A stretch of DNA of 64,000 nucleotides from NCBI RefSeq assembly GCF_900104665.1, contig NZ_LT629966.1, forward strand, positions 1 to 64,000, in the 5' to 3' direction. The stretch is from Traorella massiliensis (GTDB lineage: Bacteria; Bacillota_I; Bacilli_A; Erysipelotrichales; Erysipelotrichaceae). The notes under the pieces are model-generated. The model had not been told where the DNA came from. It ran no database searches and saw nothing but the letters and a program-made list of their open reading frames with translations. The translations under genes were made by a program, and so were the position numbers. Of this stretch, positions 51,298-61,136 are shown piece by piece (positions within the stretch are counted from its first letter, which is position 1; each line of letters begins with the position of its first letter).

Positions 51298-52655
51298 TAG
51301 TTTTTCAAGCTCTGCATCGGTGCAGGAATCTTGCCTCCACGATCTATCATGACCTGGCAACTGCCTTCATTAACCTTCATGATCGGTCCGCTTCCTAAAA
51401 GCCCGCCAAATTCAAGCTCTTCTCCGGCAGCTTTACCAATGGCTGGAATCAGACGTACCGCTGTTGTCTTGGAGTTCACCATACCAATCGCTGCCTCATC
51501 GGCAATAATACCACTGATCGTAGAAGCAGGTGTATCCCCTGGAACAACGATCATATCCAAACCGACACTGCATACCGCTGTCATAGCTTCTAGCTTTTCA
51601 AGCGTCAATGCACCACTGCGAGCTGCTTTAATCATGCCTGCATCCTCACTCACCGGAATGAAAGCACCTGACAAACCGCCTACACTGCTGCTTGCCATGA
51701 CACCACCTTTTTTTACCGCATCATTCAGCATGGCTAAACAAGCGGTCGTTCCATGCACACCACAACTAGAAAGACCCATTTCTTCCAAAATATAAGCCAC
51801 TGAATCACCAACAGCCGGTGTTGGTGCCAACGATAAGTCAACGATCCCAAATGGAACATTCAAACGACGACTTGCTTCACTGCCCACTAACTGGCCCATA
51901 CGTGTAATCTTGAAAGCCGTCTTCTTTACGATATCCGCAATCTCATTCATTGGCAGATCCTTTGGTGCTTTCGCTAATGCACTGCGTACAACTCCAGGTC
52001 CGCTAACACCTACATTGATGACACAGTCACCTTCACCTACACCATGAAAAGCACCAGCCATAAATGGATTATCTTCAGGAGCATTACAGAAAACAACAAG
52101 TTTAGCTGCTCCGATACAATCTCTTTCTTTTGTCATTTCAGCAGCTTCCACAACCTTTTTCCCCATGAGCTTTACCGCATCCATATTGATCCCTGATTTC
52201 GTACTTCCTACATTCACCGAAGAACATACATGATCCGTTACAGCTAAAGCTCTAGGAATCGAATCAATCAATTCTAAATCACCAGCACTAAAGCCTTTAT
52301 GAACTAAAGCACTATAGCCGCCAATGAAGTTCACACCTAGCTCATTGGCACACTTTTCAAGCGTTAAGGCATACTTTACAGGATCGCCTCCGCTTACTCC
52401 AGCAAGGATCGCAATTGGCGTTACAGAGATACGTTTATTGATGATAGGAATACCATATTCCTTTTCAATATCACAGCCCACTGCCACCAGATTTTTCGCT
52501 AATCGTGTAATTTTCTGATAAATCTTTTCACATGAACGATCAATATCACTATCAGCACAATCAATCAAAGAAATACCCATCGTAATCGTACGAACATCTA
52601 AATCTTCTTCATCGATCATCTTGATCGTTTCTAATATCTCATTTGCATTTAACAT
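51297..52655 (-). CDS. PFL family protein (DUF711/UPF0210)
   Basis: A 452-residue protein with glycine-rich repeats ([60 protein letters not shown]) typical of DUF711. The structure is related to pyruvate formate-lyase-like barrels, but the function is not known. The family is almost always paired with a small ACT-domain gene, and that gene is eight bases upstream here. Length and start ([14 protein letters not shown]) match the family exactly. Confidence 0.93.
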   Translation of the reverse strand: MLNANEILETIKMIDEEDLDVRTITMGISLIDCADSDIDRSCEKIYQKITRLAKNLVAVGCDIEKEYGIPIINKRISVTPIAILAGVSGGDPVKYALTLEKCANELGVNFIGGYSALVHKGFSAGDLELIDSIPRALAVTDHVCSSVNVGSTKSGINMDAVKLMGKKVVEAAEMTKERDCIGAAKLVVFCNAPEDNPFMAGAFHGVGEGDCVINVGVSGPGVVRSALAKAPKDLPMNEIADIVKKTAFKITRMGQLVGSEASRRLNVPFGIVDLSLAPTPAVGDSVAYILEEMGLSSCGVHGTTACLAMLNDAVKKGGVMASSSVGGLSGAFIPVSEDAGMIKAARSGALTLEKLEAMTAVCSVGLDMIVVPGDTPASTISGIIADEAAIGMVNSKTTAVRLIPAIGKAAGEELEFGGLLGSGPIMKVNEGSCQVMIDRGGKIPAPMQSLKN

Positions 52656-52663
52656 ACTCTCAC

Positions 52664-52933
52664 CTATATTTTATGCATCGAATTAAAGATATCCTCATGC
52701 ATCACATGAATCTTCAACTGATTATCCTCTCCAAATTGACCCATATGGTCAACAAAATCCTTAAAGTCAACATTGATTTCATGAATATCGATCATCATGA
52801 TCATGACAAACATATCCTGCATGATATTCTGACTTACTTCAAGAATATTGGCATTCACCTTAGCACATTCTCCCGATACTTTCGCTAAGATACCACGGTT
52901 ATCTTTACCTAAAACACTAATTACAGCTCTCAT
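52664..52933 (-). CDS. ACT domain protein (UPF0237)
   Basis: An 89-residue single ACT domain: [34 protein letters not shown], followed by a second half with the MIDI strand. ACT domains bind amino acids. The conserved partnership with DUF711 suggests amino-acid control of that protein, an inference from context. The ATG follows GAGGTGA. Confidence 0.92.
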   Translation of the reverse strand: MRAVISVLGKDNRGILAKVSGECAKVNANILEVSQNIMQDMFVMIMMIDIHEINVDFKDFVDHMGQFGEDNQLKIHVMHEDIFNSMHKI

Positions 52934-53022
52934 TTTTTCACCTCGGTATATATCATACACATTTTTTATTTATTTTTCTATCCTTTCTGTTTGATTTCAT
53001 GTAAAATAGAAATGGTGATTTT

Positions 53023-53667
53023 ATGATAAAAGCAGTATTATTTGATTTTGATGGTGTCATTTGTGATACCGAACCTCAGTTTTTTGAATATAAACTGAAA
53101 AAAATGAATGAAATGGGATTCCCAGTAACCCGTGAATTTCTTTTAGAAAGAATTGGTGAAAGCTTTCGGGTCATGTTCCCTCGTGAATTTAAGGTCGATG
53201 ATCCTGAAAAATATATCAATGAATATTATTCAGGTGTTGAACATTCCATAACCAATTATAATAAACTGATGTTTCCAGAAGTGATCGATCTTCTAGATTA
53301 TTGTGTTAGCCATCATCTTATTTGTGCTATTACCTCAAATTCCAAACATGAACGTCTAGAAGCAGCCGTCAAAGAGATGAATATAGACAAATATTTCTCT
53401 AACATCTATTCCAATGAAAGCTTAGGAGTAGCAAAACCTAACCCATTATTTTATACAAAAGTACTTGAAGATCTTCATTTGCTTCCTGAAGAGGCAATCG
53501 TTATCGAAGATTCTGTTCATGGTATTGCAGCCGCTAAAGATGCCAATATCTATACGATTGCGAAAAAAGAGAATTATTTTCATATCGATCAGTCTTACGC
53601 AGATACTCAAATCGATAAACTAACAGAAGTCATCGATATCATTGAAAAAAAGAATGAATATAAATAA
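53023..53667 (+). CDS. HAD superfamily phosphatase/phosphomutase
   Basis: A 214-residue HAD hydrolase. Motif I DFDGVICDTE (about 8-17, nucleophile Asp and acid/base Asp), motif II ITSNSKHE (about 104-111), motif III Lys in VAKPNP (about 139-144) and motif IV VIEDSVHG (about 163-170) are all present. The C1 cap domain is the beta-phosphoglucomutase/PGPase subclass. It is a monocistronic unit with a good terminator. The substrate is not predictable. SD GGTGAT precedes the ATG. Confidence 0.92.
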   Translation: MIKAVLFDFDGVICDTEPQFFEYKLKKMNEMGFPVTREFLLERIGESFRVMFPREFKVDDPEKYINEYYSGVEHSITNYNKLMFPEVIDLLDYCVSHHLICAITSNSKHERLEAAVKEMNIDKYFSNIYSNESLGVAKPNPLFYTKVLEDLHLLPEEAIVIEDSVHGIAAAKDANIYTIAKKENYFHIDQSYADTQIDKLTEVIDIIEKKNEYK

Positions 53668-53695
53668 AGCATCAAAGTTAACCCTTTGATGCTTT
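53666..53695. terminator. Bidirectional terminator
   Basis: A perfect 12-bp stem (AAAGCATCAAAG/CTTTGATGCTTT) with a 6-nt loop lies between HAD and hemW. Confidence 0.92.
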
Positions 53696-54780
53696 TATTC
53701 CATAAAATCAATCAGAATGCTATTAAGTATTCCCCATCCATTTGATGTACATCTAAGATGCTGATCAATGATTTCTAAATGATTGTTTTTGATATGTTTT
53801 TCGATAGGATCATGAAATACCTCTCTTAAGTCTTCATGAAAATAATCATTAAATTTCTCTATAGAAATGCCTTTTTTCATTCTTAAACCCATCATGATCG
53901 TTTCAAACATCTCATCTTCTTTAGTAAGCTTCGTTTCTTCTTTTTCCAATTCACCCTTTATATAGTCATTCAATTGAAAAGGCCAATGATAATAAATATG
54001 ATTTTCTTTACCATAAGCACCTACACCAATACCGATAAAATCCTCATATTCCCAATAAGCACAATTATGACAACTATATTTTCCCTGACGAGCAAAATTA
54101 GAAATCTCATATTGTTCAAATCCATAAGCTTCTAAAACACGGATTCCTTCAAAATACATTTGTTCATCCAGCTCATCACTTACTTTTTCAATTTTTCTTC
54201 TACCAAAAGCACTGTTTTCTTCGATCGTCAATGAATAAATCGATACATGAGATATTTTCTCATTCAAAGCAATCTGTTTCAAGTCAGCTAACCAGACATC
54301 AAGACTTTGAGTTGGCAGTCCATAGATCATATCTACACTGATATTCACGATACCACATTCATAAATTTCATCAATTTTAGAAAATATCTCTGCTACACTA
54401 TGATGACGTTCGATCAGTTTGATCAAAGATTGATTGAGTGATTGAACCCCCAATGAAATACGATTAACACCATGTTGTCTTAGAAGCATGATCTTATCTT
54501 TCGTAAGGTTTTCAATATTCGCTTCGACCGTATATTCAAAAGGATCAAAAATATCACAAGCACTTAAAAGCTGATTCAATTCATCATATGTCAAAGAAGT
54601 GGGGGTTCCCCCACCAATATATAATGTCTGAATCGGTTCATCTTTTCTGTTTTGAATCTCTTTTATGATTACATTCAGCCACTTTGATGTCAAAAGAGGA
54701 TGCCTTTTACATCTTTCAAAATCACAATAGGCACAAATCGAATCACAGAAAGGAACATGGATATACATGGCATTACTCAT
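53695..54780 (-). CDS. hemW: Radical SAM protein HemW (heme chaperone-like)
   Basis: A 361-residue radical SAM enzyme. The cluster motif is PFCDSICAYCDF (C-x3-C-x2-C), followed by a further Cys as in HemW. LYIGGGTPTSL, VEANIENLTKDK, NRISLGVQSLNQ and SVDMIYGLPTQS are the SAM-barrel motifs. The C-terminal HemN_C domain is present. HemW is a heme-binding protein, not a true coproporphyrinogen oxidase. Start ATG 54780 (MSNAMYIHVPF) follows AGGGAG and overlaps the Spo0A-like gene by 8 bp. In many Firmicutes hemW follows lepA, which is also close by here (57 kb). Confidence 0.92.
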   Translation of the reverse strand: MSNAMYIHVPFCDSICAYCDFERCKRHPLLTSKWLNVIIKEIQNRKDEPIQTLYIGGGTPTSLTYDELNQLLSACDIFDPFEYTVEANIENLTKDKIMLLRQHGVNRISLGVQSLNQSLIKLIERHHSVAEIFSKIDEIYECGIVNISVDMIYGLPTQSLDVWLADLKQIALNEKISHVSIYSLTIEENSAFGRRKIEKVSDELDEQMYFEGIRVLEAYGFEQYEISNFARQGKYSCHNCAYWEYEDFIGIGVGAYGKENHIYYHWPFQLNDYIKGELEKEETKLTKEDEMFETIMMGLRMKKGISIEKFNDYFHEDLREVFHDPIEKHIKNNHLEIIDQHLRCTSNGWGILNSILIDFME

Positions 54781-55417
54781 ACTGACACTCCCTAAAACAT
54801 TCATCAACAAATTTCGCATTACTCAGCTCTGACCCGCTAGCATTGATTGCCAGACGCATATTTTTTTCAACTCGACTGCTTGTCGTATGATGTTTCTTTG
54901 CTATTGTATCATAGACATCTTTCATACGAAAGCAATCATGATCATTTTCCATATAAAAAAGAATCGCACTTTGCAAATAGTCAAAACCTTTGAGATGGGT
55001 TGAAACACCTTTCTTTAAACATAGATTTTCGATCCGTTCATAAACAGATATTTTCATTTTCTTATGGTCATTTATCATTCTTAACAACAATACATATAAT
55101 CCCACATCCGTGATCTGACTCTCACATAAATATTCAATATGAAGATTTAAGATCATATCAATCAGCTCATCCGCATATCCATTTACGACACAAATTCCTT
55201 TTATATTCAAACATATTCGCATTTCTTCAAATGTTTCTAATCGTTTTATATCATCATGATCAACATCATAAATCATGATATCGATCTTTAGATCTTTCAT
55301 TTCATTTAAATGATCATCAGACAACTCATAGATCAAGAACTCATGATCATATTCATATAGATTCCAGATCTTTTGAATCAATGCCTTATTTTTCACATCA
55401 TACCCTATCTTTATCAT
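54773..55417 (-). CDS. Spo0A-like response regulator with degenerate receiver
   Basis: A 214-residue protein. The C-terminal 85 residues match the Spo0A DNA-binding domain: LKKGVSTHLKGFDYLQSAI, then VYDTIAKKHHTTSSRVEKNM and RLAINAS, ending with SNAKFVDECF. These align with GV..H.KGY.YLREAI and V.Y..IAK.F.TT.SRVER.IRHAI of Spo0A. The N-terminal 120 residues have a receiver-like alternation but lack the acidic pair and the usual D..MP. loop. IMIYDVDHDD may hold a relic of the acceptor site. The protein is about 50 residues shorter than Spo0A, partly from a lost segment before SNAKF. SD AAGGAG. Overlaps flank it on both sides. Confidence 0.72.
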   Translation of the reverse strand: MIKIGYDVKNKALIQKIWNLYEYDHEFLIYELSDDHLNEMKDLKIDIMIYDVDHDDIKRLETFEEMRICLNIKGICVVNGYADELIDMILNLHIEYLCESQITDVGLYVLLLRMINDHKKMKISVYERIENLCLKKGVSTHLKGFDYLQSAILFYMENDHDCFRMKDVYDTIAKKHHTTSSRVEKNMRLAINASGSELSNAKFVDECFRECQYE

Positions 55418-56037
55418 AAAACTCCTTTATAGACATGCTTTTTGCCAATCTTATGACAGTCAAGAATTTTCAAATCACACATTCTAGACAAATGAAGACG
55501 TGCTGTCTCATAACTGACTTGCAGCTTTTGCTGATAAGTTTCAATATCAAAATAGGTCTGTGCATAATGATCATAAAAAGTACGTTGTTTTATTGTCAGA
55601 AAACTTATCTTATACTCATAGTTTATCACTTTCATCAAAGAATGATGACTTAAATGCTCAAGCCATTCTAAGAAAGATTTGGTGATATCCTCTTCAAAAC
55701 TATAGATATAATCAAAGGTTTGAAGGTATTTTTCAGACAAATGATACCGTTTTAAACATTCCAGACATTGTTCAGGTTCATTTCTTAACATAAAAATCTG
55801 TATCATAGGGTGTAAAAAATCACCTTGGATCATCATATGCTGATTCATCAATTCGCTGATTCTAGCAGTTAAGACAATTGATTTTTTTTGACCATGAAAC
55901 ATAAAATATATGCGAAACTGATTGCGATATTTTTCTATTTCATCAATGATCAGATGACTTCCTGCCACATCAAAATCATTTCTGATTTCTTGGATAGACG
56001 CATAATATTCATCCGTATATTTCTGAATGAGCTTCAT
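55414..56037 (-). CDS. Winged-helix protein of unknown function upstream of the Spo0A-like gene
   Basis: A 207-residue protein with no recognised family in the first 150 residues. The C-terminal region (about 160-207: FDIETYQQKLQVSYETARLHLSRMCDLKILDCHKIGKKHVYKG) is a clear winged helix-turn-helix of the kind seen at the end of Fic or DeoR-like regulators. It overlaps the Spo0A-like gene by four bases. With hemW it makes a three-gene operon. Start ATG 56037 has no SD. The -10 TAAAAT ends six bases upstream. A regulator pair is the likely meaning, but this is inference. Confidence 0.65.
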   Translation of the reverse strand: MKLIQKYTDEYYASIQEIRNDFDVAGSHLIIDEIEKYRNQFRIYFMFHGQKKSIVLTARISELMNQHMMIQGDFLHPMIQIFMLRNEPEQCLECLKRYHLSEKYLQTFDYIYSFEEDITKSFLEWLEHLSHHSLMKVINYEYKISFLTIKQRTFYDHYAQTYFDIETYQQKLQVSYETARLHLSRMCDLKILDCHKIGKKHVYKGVL

Positions 56038-56752
56038 ATAAAGATTTTATCATATTTAAAAAACATTTGAAGATTTTCGACATATACTAACAAGAAAATG
56101 ATTTTGTAACCAAAATCATATGCAAATAAGCGACTCCCTATCTGCATACCCACCTGCCTTAGTGCTAGTACATACCTTTCATATTCCCTCTGGTTCCTTG
56201 TTCCTCTTTCTTTCAATGGAATCCTCCATGCCTTTACCAGATTCCCTTTTCTGTCGGTTTCTGCCAGCGCTATATGATCCCTGTGCTGATGAAAAACAAC
56301 CGGCATCCTTATTTCCTGTCTGATTCCCCGGTAGACAAGAATCCCTTCATCGATATGATATTTGAAAAGATTATTGCCGTACTTTCCCTGCCTTCTTCCG
56401 CAGATCAGCATCCTTTTTCTGCGGTTATAGCGGTAGGTATCCATATCATGCTTCAGATTCTTCCTTCCTCCGAAGCATACGCTTTTCGGCTTTTCCATGA
56501 ATCTTTCCTTTTTCTGCTTTTCTCCTGTTAACCGATACTTTAATAGTTTGATCTGATTCTTCAGATTCTTTATTTTAGGATCGATCACAGTTGCTTCATA
56601 CAGATAGTCCTTTTCTGTAGTTCCATGCAGTTTCGTTTTCCGGATCATCTTTTCCTTTTCACAGATGACCTTTTCCAGTTCCGTAGAACGGTGTTCTTCA
56701 GATCAGGGAATTCGCGGTAATAGAAACGGTTGGAAAGAGAAAAGACTTTCAT
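56034..56752 (-). pseudogene. TnpB-like (IS200/IS605 OrfB relative) N-terminal fragment, frameshifted
   Basis: From an ATG at 56752 after AAGGAGG the frame reads MKVFSLSNRFYYREFPDLKN, then must shift (near 56690) to STELEKVICEKEKMIRKTKL. It continues for about 200 residues with PKSVCFGGRKNLKHDM, RRKRMLICGRRQGKYGNNLF and NLVKAWRIPLKERG. The FGGxK and GRRxGKxGN pattern resembles TnpB/OrfB N-terminal regions. The RuvC-like catalytic part and zinc finger are missing. The last 25 residues of the frame look like random host sequence. The segment is visibly more GC-rich than its neighbours. It is a dead fragment, family assignment moderate. Confidence 0.55.
56044..56049 (-). promoter_or_regulatory. 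-10 of the wHTH/Spo0A-like/hemW operon, predicted leaderless
   Basis: TAAAAT with an upstream TGA (extended -10) ends six bases before the ATG at 56037. TTCAAA 16 bp upstream is a possible -35. It lies in the tail of the transposase fragment. Confidence 0.7.
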
Positions 56753-56931
56753 GATGCCTCCTTGACAGAAATGAGATAACTTATACAGATATTATATCAT
56801 ATTAATAACTATAATGATACTATAATTTCAAATTAATTATATATACTATCATAAACATAAATAACATTTAACTTTTTTATTTTCTTTCATCATCTTTCTA
56901 TCAATCAAAAATGAAATTTCCTAATATAAAA

Positions 56932-56952
56932 AAAAGGGAAAAAATCCCTTTT
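56932..56952 (-). terminator. Terminator of lepA
   Basis: An 8-bp stem (AAAAGGGA/TCCCTTTT) with a 5-nt loop and a long T run on the minus strand. The rest of 56753-56930 shows no gene. Confidence 0.85.
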
Positions 56953-58753
56953 AATCATCATCAACCGAAAGGATCGCCATGAAAGCTTCCTGTGGAACTT
57001 CTACTGATCCTACCTGCTTCATACGTTTCTTTCCTTCTTTTTGTTTCTCTAATAACTTTTTCTTACGAGTAATATCGCCACCGTAACATTTCGCCAAGAC
57101 ATTTTTACGTAAAGCCGAAATATTGGTACGAGCAATGATCTTACCATTTAAAGCAGCTTGTATTGGAATTTCAAATTGCTGACGCGGTATCAATTTACGA
57201 AGCTTTTCACATAAAGCTTTACCACGATTATAAGCAAAGTCTTTATGAACGATACTGCTTAATGCATCGACAATTTCACCATTTAACAGAATATCCATCT
57301 TAGCCAGCTTACTAACACGATAGCCGCTCAGTTCATAATCAAAAGAAGCATATCCTCTTGATACTGATTTTAAACGGTCAAAGAAATCATAAACAATTTC
57401 TCCTAAAGGAAGCTGATAAACAAGTGATACACGGCTGTCATCCAGATAAATCATATCTTCATAAATGCCACGTTTGTTCTGGGCTACTTCCATAATGGCT
57501 CCAATATATTCTTTTGGACACATGATCGTTGCCTTCACAAATGGTTCCTCAATACTTTCAATACGCTGTACTTCAGGAAGCTGGGAAGGATTATCAATAT
57601 TTATCTGACTACCATCAGTCAGATTGACATGATATACAACACTTGGTGCTGTTGCGATGATATCAATATTAAATTCTCTTTCAATACGTTCCTGAATGAC
57701 ATCCATATGTAATAAGCCTAAAAAACCGCAGCGGAATCCAAATCCAAGTGCCTGTGAAGTTTCTGCTTCAAACTGTAAAGATGCATCATTGAGCTGTAAT
57801 TTATCCAATGCATCACGCAAATCATTATAACGGTTACTTTCTACAGGATACAAACCACAGTAAACCATCGGATTTAATTCCCGATATCCAGCCAATGGTT
57901 CAATGGCTGGTTCATCCTTTAAAGTAATTGTATCCCCTACACGTACATCCTTGATATTTTTTATCGAGGCAGCGATCCAGCCAACTTCACCACATACCAA
58001 AGAATCTTTTTTCACTTCTTTAGGAGTACGGATACCACACTCTAAAACTTCATATTCAGCACCCGTAGCCATGAATTTCATCGTATCGCCCACCTTGATC
58101 ATACCTTCTTTGATACAAACCTGTACGATCACCCCTCGATAAGCATCATACGCACTATCAAATACGAGGGCTTTTAAACGATGATGACGATCTCCTTTAG
58201 GTGGTGGAACTAATTTTACGATCTGTTCCAATACTTCATGAACATTCAAACCACTTTTAGCACTGATCTGTGGAGCATTGTGAGCATCCAATCCAATGAC
58301 ATTTTCAATTTCTTCGATCACTCGTTCAGGCTCAGCACTTGGCAAATCAATCTTATTGATAACCGGTACGATTTCAAGATCATTATCGAGTGCCAGATAA
58401 ACATTCGCCAATGTCTGTGCTTCAATTCCCTGTGCTGCATCTACCACCAGCACAGCCCCTTCACAGGCCGCCAGAGAGCGAGATACCTCATAGGTAAAAT
58501 CGACATGACCTGGTGTATCAATCAGATGAAAGGTATAGGTTTCACCATCATCTGCTTTATAATTTAAAGCCACAGCATTCAATTTAATCGTTATGCCTCT
58601 TTCTCTTTCAAGATCCATTGTATCAAGCAGCTGATCCTTCATTTCACGAAGTGCCACTGTATCTGTCATTTCAAGTATACGATCTGCAAGTGTAGATTTT
58701 CCATGGTCAATATGAGCAATAATAGAAAAATTACGAATTTTACTCTGATCCAT
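56951..58753 (-). CDS. lepA: Elongation factor 4 (LepA)
   Basis: A 600-residue translational GTPase that can back-translocate ribosomes and assists translation initiation and 30S assembly. G1 AHIDHGKST (about 12-20), RERGIT, G3 DTPGHVDF (about 76-83) and G4 NKIDLPSA (about 130-137) are visible. The EF-G-like domains II, III and V follow, and the LepA-specific C-terminal domain ends in [20 protein letters not shown]. Start ATG follows GGAGGG. The gene has its own sigma-A promoter. Confidence 0.97.
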   Translation of the reverse strand: MDQSKIRNFSIIAHIDHGKSTLADRILEMTDTVALREMKDQLLDTMDLERERGITIKLNAVALNYKADDGETYTFHLIDTPGHVDFTYEVSRSLAACEGAVLVVDAAQGIEAQTLANVYLALDNDLEIVPVINKIDLPSAEPERVIEEIENVIGLDAHNAPQISAKSGLNVHEVLEQIVKLVPPPKGDRHHRLKALVFDSAYDAYRGVIVQVCIKEGMIKVGDTMKFMATGAEYEVLECGIRTPKEVKKDSLVCGEVGWIAASIKNIKDVRVGDTITLKDEPAIEPLAGYRELNPMVYCGLYPVESNRYNDLRDALDKLQLNDASLQFEAETSQALGFGFRCGFLGLLHMDVIQERIEREFNIDIIATAPSVVYHVNLTDGSQINIDNPSQLPEVQRIESIEEPFVKATIMCPKEYIGAIMEVAQNKRGIYEDMIYLDDSRVSLVYQLPLGEIVYDFFDRLKSVSRGYASFDYELSGYRVSKLAKMDILLNGEIVDALSSIVHKDFAYNRGKALCEKLRKLIPRQQFEIPIQAALNGKIIARTNISALRKNVLAKCYGGDITRKKKLLEKQKEGKKRMKQVGSVEVPQEAFMAILSVDDD

Positions 58754-58777
58754 TCAATCCCTCCAATTCACTCACCT

Positions 58778-58806
58778 ATTATAAAGAAAACATTAAAAAT
58801 AAGCAA
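58778..58806 (-). promoter_or_regulatory. lepA promoter
   Basis: TTGCTT (58801-58806), a 17-bp spacer and TATAAT (58778-58783). Confidence 0.88.
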
Positions 58807-58890
58807 TAAAAAAGAGATTAAGTTGGTACCGAATCTCCCCTTTCATAATATAATAGTAAGCAATTGAGCGACATTACAGACATTTATTTC
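58806..58890 (-). ncRNA. Weak candidate small transcript between nrnA and lepA
   Basis: A TATAAT (58897-58902, minus strand) without a good -35 precedes about 85 nt that end in a hairpin GAGATT/AATCTC (58814-58837) with six T residues. The loop contains GGTACC. No reading frame is apparent. The terminator sits downstream of the separate nrnA terminator and upstream of the lepA promoter, so it should serve a transcript of its own. The other bases of 58754-58981 show nothing else. Confidence 0.3.
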
Positions 58891-58987
58891 GATTAGATTA
58901 TAATACACATATAGATGAAAGCCATACTTTAGATAGTTTTATATACGAACGATAATGTCTAGATATTCTTGCATTTTTTAACAAAAA

Positions 58988-59009
58988 AAGCCAGAATTAC
59001 TTCTGACTT
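58988..59009 (-). terminator. Terminator of ackA-nrnA
   Basis: A 9-bp stem with one G-U pair (AAGTCAGAA/TTCTGGCTT on the minus strand) and seven T residues, over the nrnA stop codon. Confidence 0.85.
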
Positions 59010-59926
59010 TCATGCATACGATCAATCAGTTTTTGATTCGCTTTTTGAATATCTTCAAGGGTAAGATTTTTAGCGCCACTGGCAAAGTTATGCCCGCCAC
59101 CGCCAAAATGAGCCGCAATATCATTTAATACTGTTCGTTTTGATCTGAAGGATGCGGAATAGTTTCCTTCAGGCTGTTCAGTATATAAAACATAAGATTC
59201 GATTTCTTCAACATTGGCCATGACATTCACTTTTTCTTTTGCTTTTTCAAATGAGATATCAAACTTTTCATAATCTTCTTTACTAGCGATGATATAAGCA
59301 AGCGAATCCTTGTAGATTACTTTATTGCGAAGATAATTTTCAAATTCATATTCTTTCAGATTGACTGAAAACATCTTTAAATTGCATTTTTGAATATCAA
59401 CTCCAAAACTAACAAGATAAGAAGCAACTCTTAATGAACGTTCACTAACAGTTGGAATTGAAAATCTCTGTGAATCTGTCAAAAGACCACAGTATAGATA
59501 CGTAGCTGTTTCTAAAGTTAATGTTTCCTGGTGATCCATCAGCATTTGCGCAATTACTTCACAGGCTGCACATGTCGTATCATCAACGATATTTAAATCG
59601 CCATAGCTATCTACTACCGGGTGATGATCGATTTTAATGACCTTGGCACATTGATCCCAGCCTTCACCATCAATTCTTTCACGGTTTGAAGTATCACAGA
59701 TGATAGCCAATGCTTTTGAAAAATCAATCTTTTCCTGATCACAATCTGGGAAAAAGGAATTTGGTGTATCCTTTCCTAAAGCAACGACCTTTTTATTCGG
59801 ATATTTGCTTTCGATCCATGATTTCATGCCAAACTGACTTCCCTTAGCATCACCATCCGGTAAAATATGACGATAGATGCAAATCGTGTCAAACTGTTCA
59901 ATCAATTCTATGATCTGATCCAGCAT
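58997..59926 (-). CDS. nrnA: DHH/DHHA1 phosphoesterase NrnA (oligoribonuclease/pAp phosphatase)
   Basis: A 309-residue phosphoesterase that degrades short RNA oligomers and pAp. The DHH domain shows RHILPDGDAKGSQFGM (metal His and Asp; RH..PDGDA), AIICDTSNRERID and the signature KIDHHPVVD (DHH, about 105-107). The DHHA1 domain ends in FGGGGHNFASGAK. Length fits the family. It starts directly after the ackA stop (TAATATG), so the two are co-transcribed. Confidence 0.95.
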   Translation of the reverse strand: MLDQIIELIEQFDTICIYRHILPDGDAKGSQFGMKSWIESKYPNKKVVALGKDTPNSFFPDCDQEKIDFSKALAIICDTSNRERIDGEGWDQCAKVIKIDHHPVVDSYGDLNIVDDTTCAACEVIAQMLMDHQETLTLETATYLYCGLLTDSQRFSIPTVSERSLRVASYLVSFGVDIQKCNLKMFSVNLKEYEFENYLRNKVIYKDSLAYIIASKEDYEKFDISFEKAKEKVNVMANVEEIESYVLYTEQPEGNYSASFRSKRTVLNDIAAHFGGGGHNFASGAKNLTLEDIQKANQKLIDRMHESQK

Positions 59927-59927
59927 A

Positions 59928-61124
59928 TTAAAACCCTAAAATGCGATATGTATCTCTTGCAATCACAAGTTCTTCATTTGTTGGCACAACATAAACGTCT
60001 ACCTTACTGTCATCATTGCTGATTTTCGCTTCTTTCCCATGAATCTGAGCATTCAGTTCTGAATTGATGCTTAAACCTAAACACTCTTTCATTGCATCTA
60101 AGATCAAACCTCTTAAGTGAGCGTCATTTTCACCTAGACCTGCTGTAAAAGATATCGCATCAACATGTCCTAACTGCATCACATAGCCACCAATCATGTT
60201 GATAACACGATTTACATACAGCTTTAATGTCAGAATAGCTCTTTCATTTCCTTCATGATAAGCTTTTTCGATATCACGGGCATCACTAGAAATACCACTG
60301 ATACCTAACATCCCTGATTTCTTATTAAAGGCTGTATCCAATTCATCAGGAGTCATTCCAGCCTGTCTAGCCATATATACAGCTACAGCAGGGTCAATAT
60401 CACCACAGCGTGTACCCATCATGATACCTCCTAATGGTGTAAGACCCATAGAAGTATTTACACACACACCGCCGTCAACAGCACTGATAGAAGCTCCATT
60501 TCCTAAATGACAGGTAATGATCTTTGTGTCTTTGATATCCTTGCCCATCAGTTCAGCTGTACGCTGAGAAATATACTGGTGACTTGTTCCATGAGCACCA
60601 TATTTTCTTACTTTGTAATCCGTATACCATTCATATGGCAATGGATATAAGAAGCTTTCTGGTTCCATTGTCTGATGGAAGGCTGTATCAAATACAAATA
60701 CATGAGAAATTTCTGGAAGAGCTGCTTTGAAAGCACGATATCCAATTAAATGAGCTGGATTATGAAGTGGTGCCAAAGGTGCCAATTCTTCAACCTTATT
60801 AACAACATCTTCATCAACCAAAGCACTTTCCTTAAAATAGTCGCCACCTTGTACGATACGATGTCCTGCTCCCTTGATTTCATCCAGACTTTCTACGACC
60901 TTGTAATCTACAAGCGCCTTCAAAAGTAAATCAACGGCAACCGCATGATCTGGAATCGGTAAATTCTGTACATGCTTTTCACCATTCACCTTGATTGTGA
61001 AAATACCTTCTTCCAAACCGATTCTTTCAGCATTACCACTTGTCAGAACTGTTTCTGAAGGCATGTCGAAAAGCTGAAATTTTAAACTTGAACTTCCTGC
61101 ATTCACTGAAATAATTTTTGTCAT
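59928..61124 (-). CDS. ackA: Acetate kinase
   Basis: A 398-residue enzyme that interconverts acetyl phosphate plus ADP and acetate plus ATP, the last ATP-yielding step of mixed-acid fermentation. The N-terminal ISVNAGSSSLKFQLFD, the HRIVQGGDYF loop, FDTAFHQTM, HGTSHQYIS, HLGNGASISA and FTAGLGEND are all standard. Asp in FDTAFH and Arg in HRIVQG are the catalytic residues. The pta gene is not adjacent. SD AGGAGG precedes the ATG. Confidence 0.97.
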   Translation of the reverse strand: MTKIISVNAGSSSLKFQLFDMPSETVLTSGNAERIGLEEGIFTIKVNGEKHVQNLPIPDHAVAVDLLLKALVDYKVVESLDEIKGAGHRIVQGGDYFKESALVDEDVVNKVEELAPLAPLHNPAHLIGYRAFKAALPEISHVFVFDTAFHQTMEPESFLYPLPYEWYTDYKVRKYGAHGTSHQYISQRTAELMGKDIKDTKIITCHLGNGASISAVDGGVCVNTSMGLTPLGGIMMGTRCGDIDPAVAVYMARQAGMTPDELDTAFNKKSGMLGISGISSDARDIEKAYHEGNERAILTLKLYVNRVINMIGGYVMQLGHVDAISFTAGLGENDAHLRGLILDAMKECLGLSINSELNAQIHGKEAKISNDDSKVDVYVVPTNEELVIARDTYRILGF

Positions 61125-61136
61125 GTTGTCCTCCTA

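Noticed and set aside
51331-51795. Plus-strand open frame opposite the DUF711 gene
   Set aside because: Antisense shadow of glycine-rich codons, no SD and no domain.
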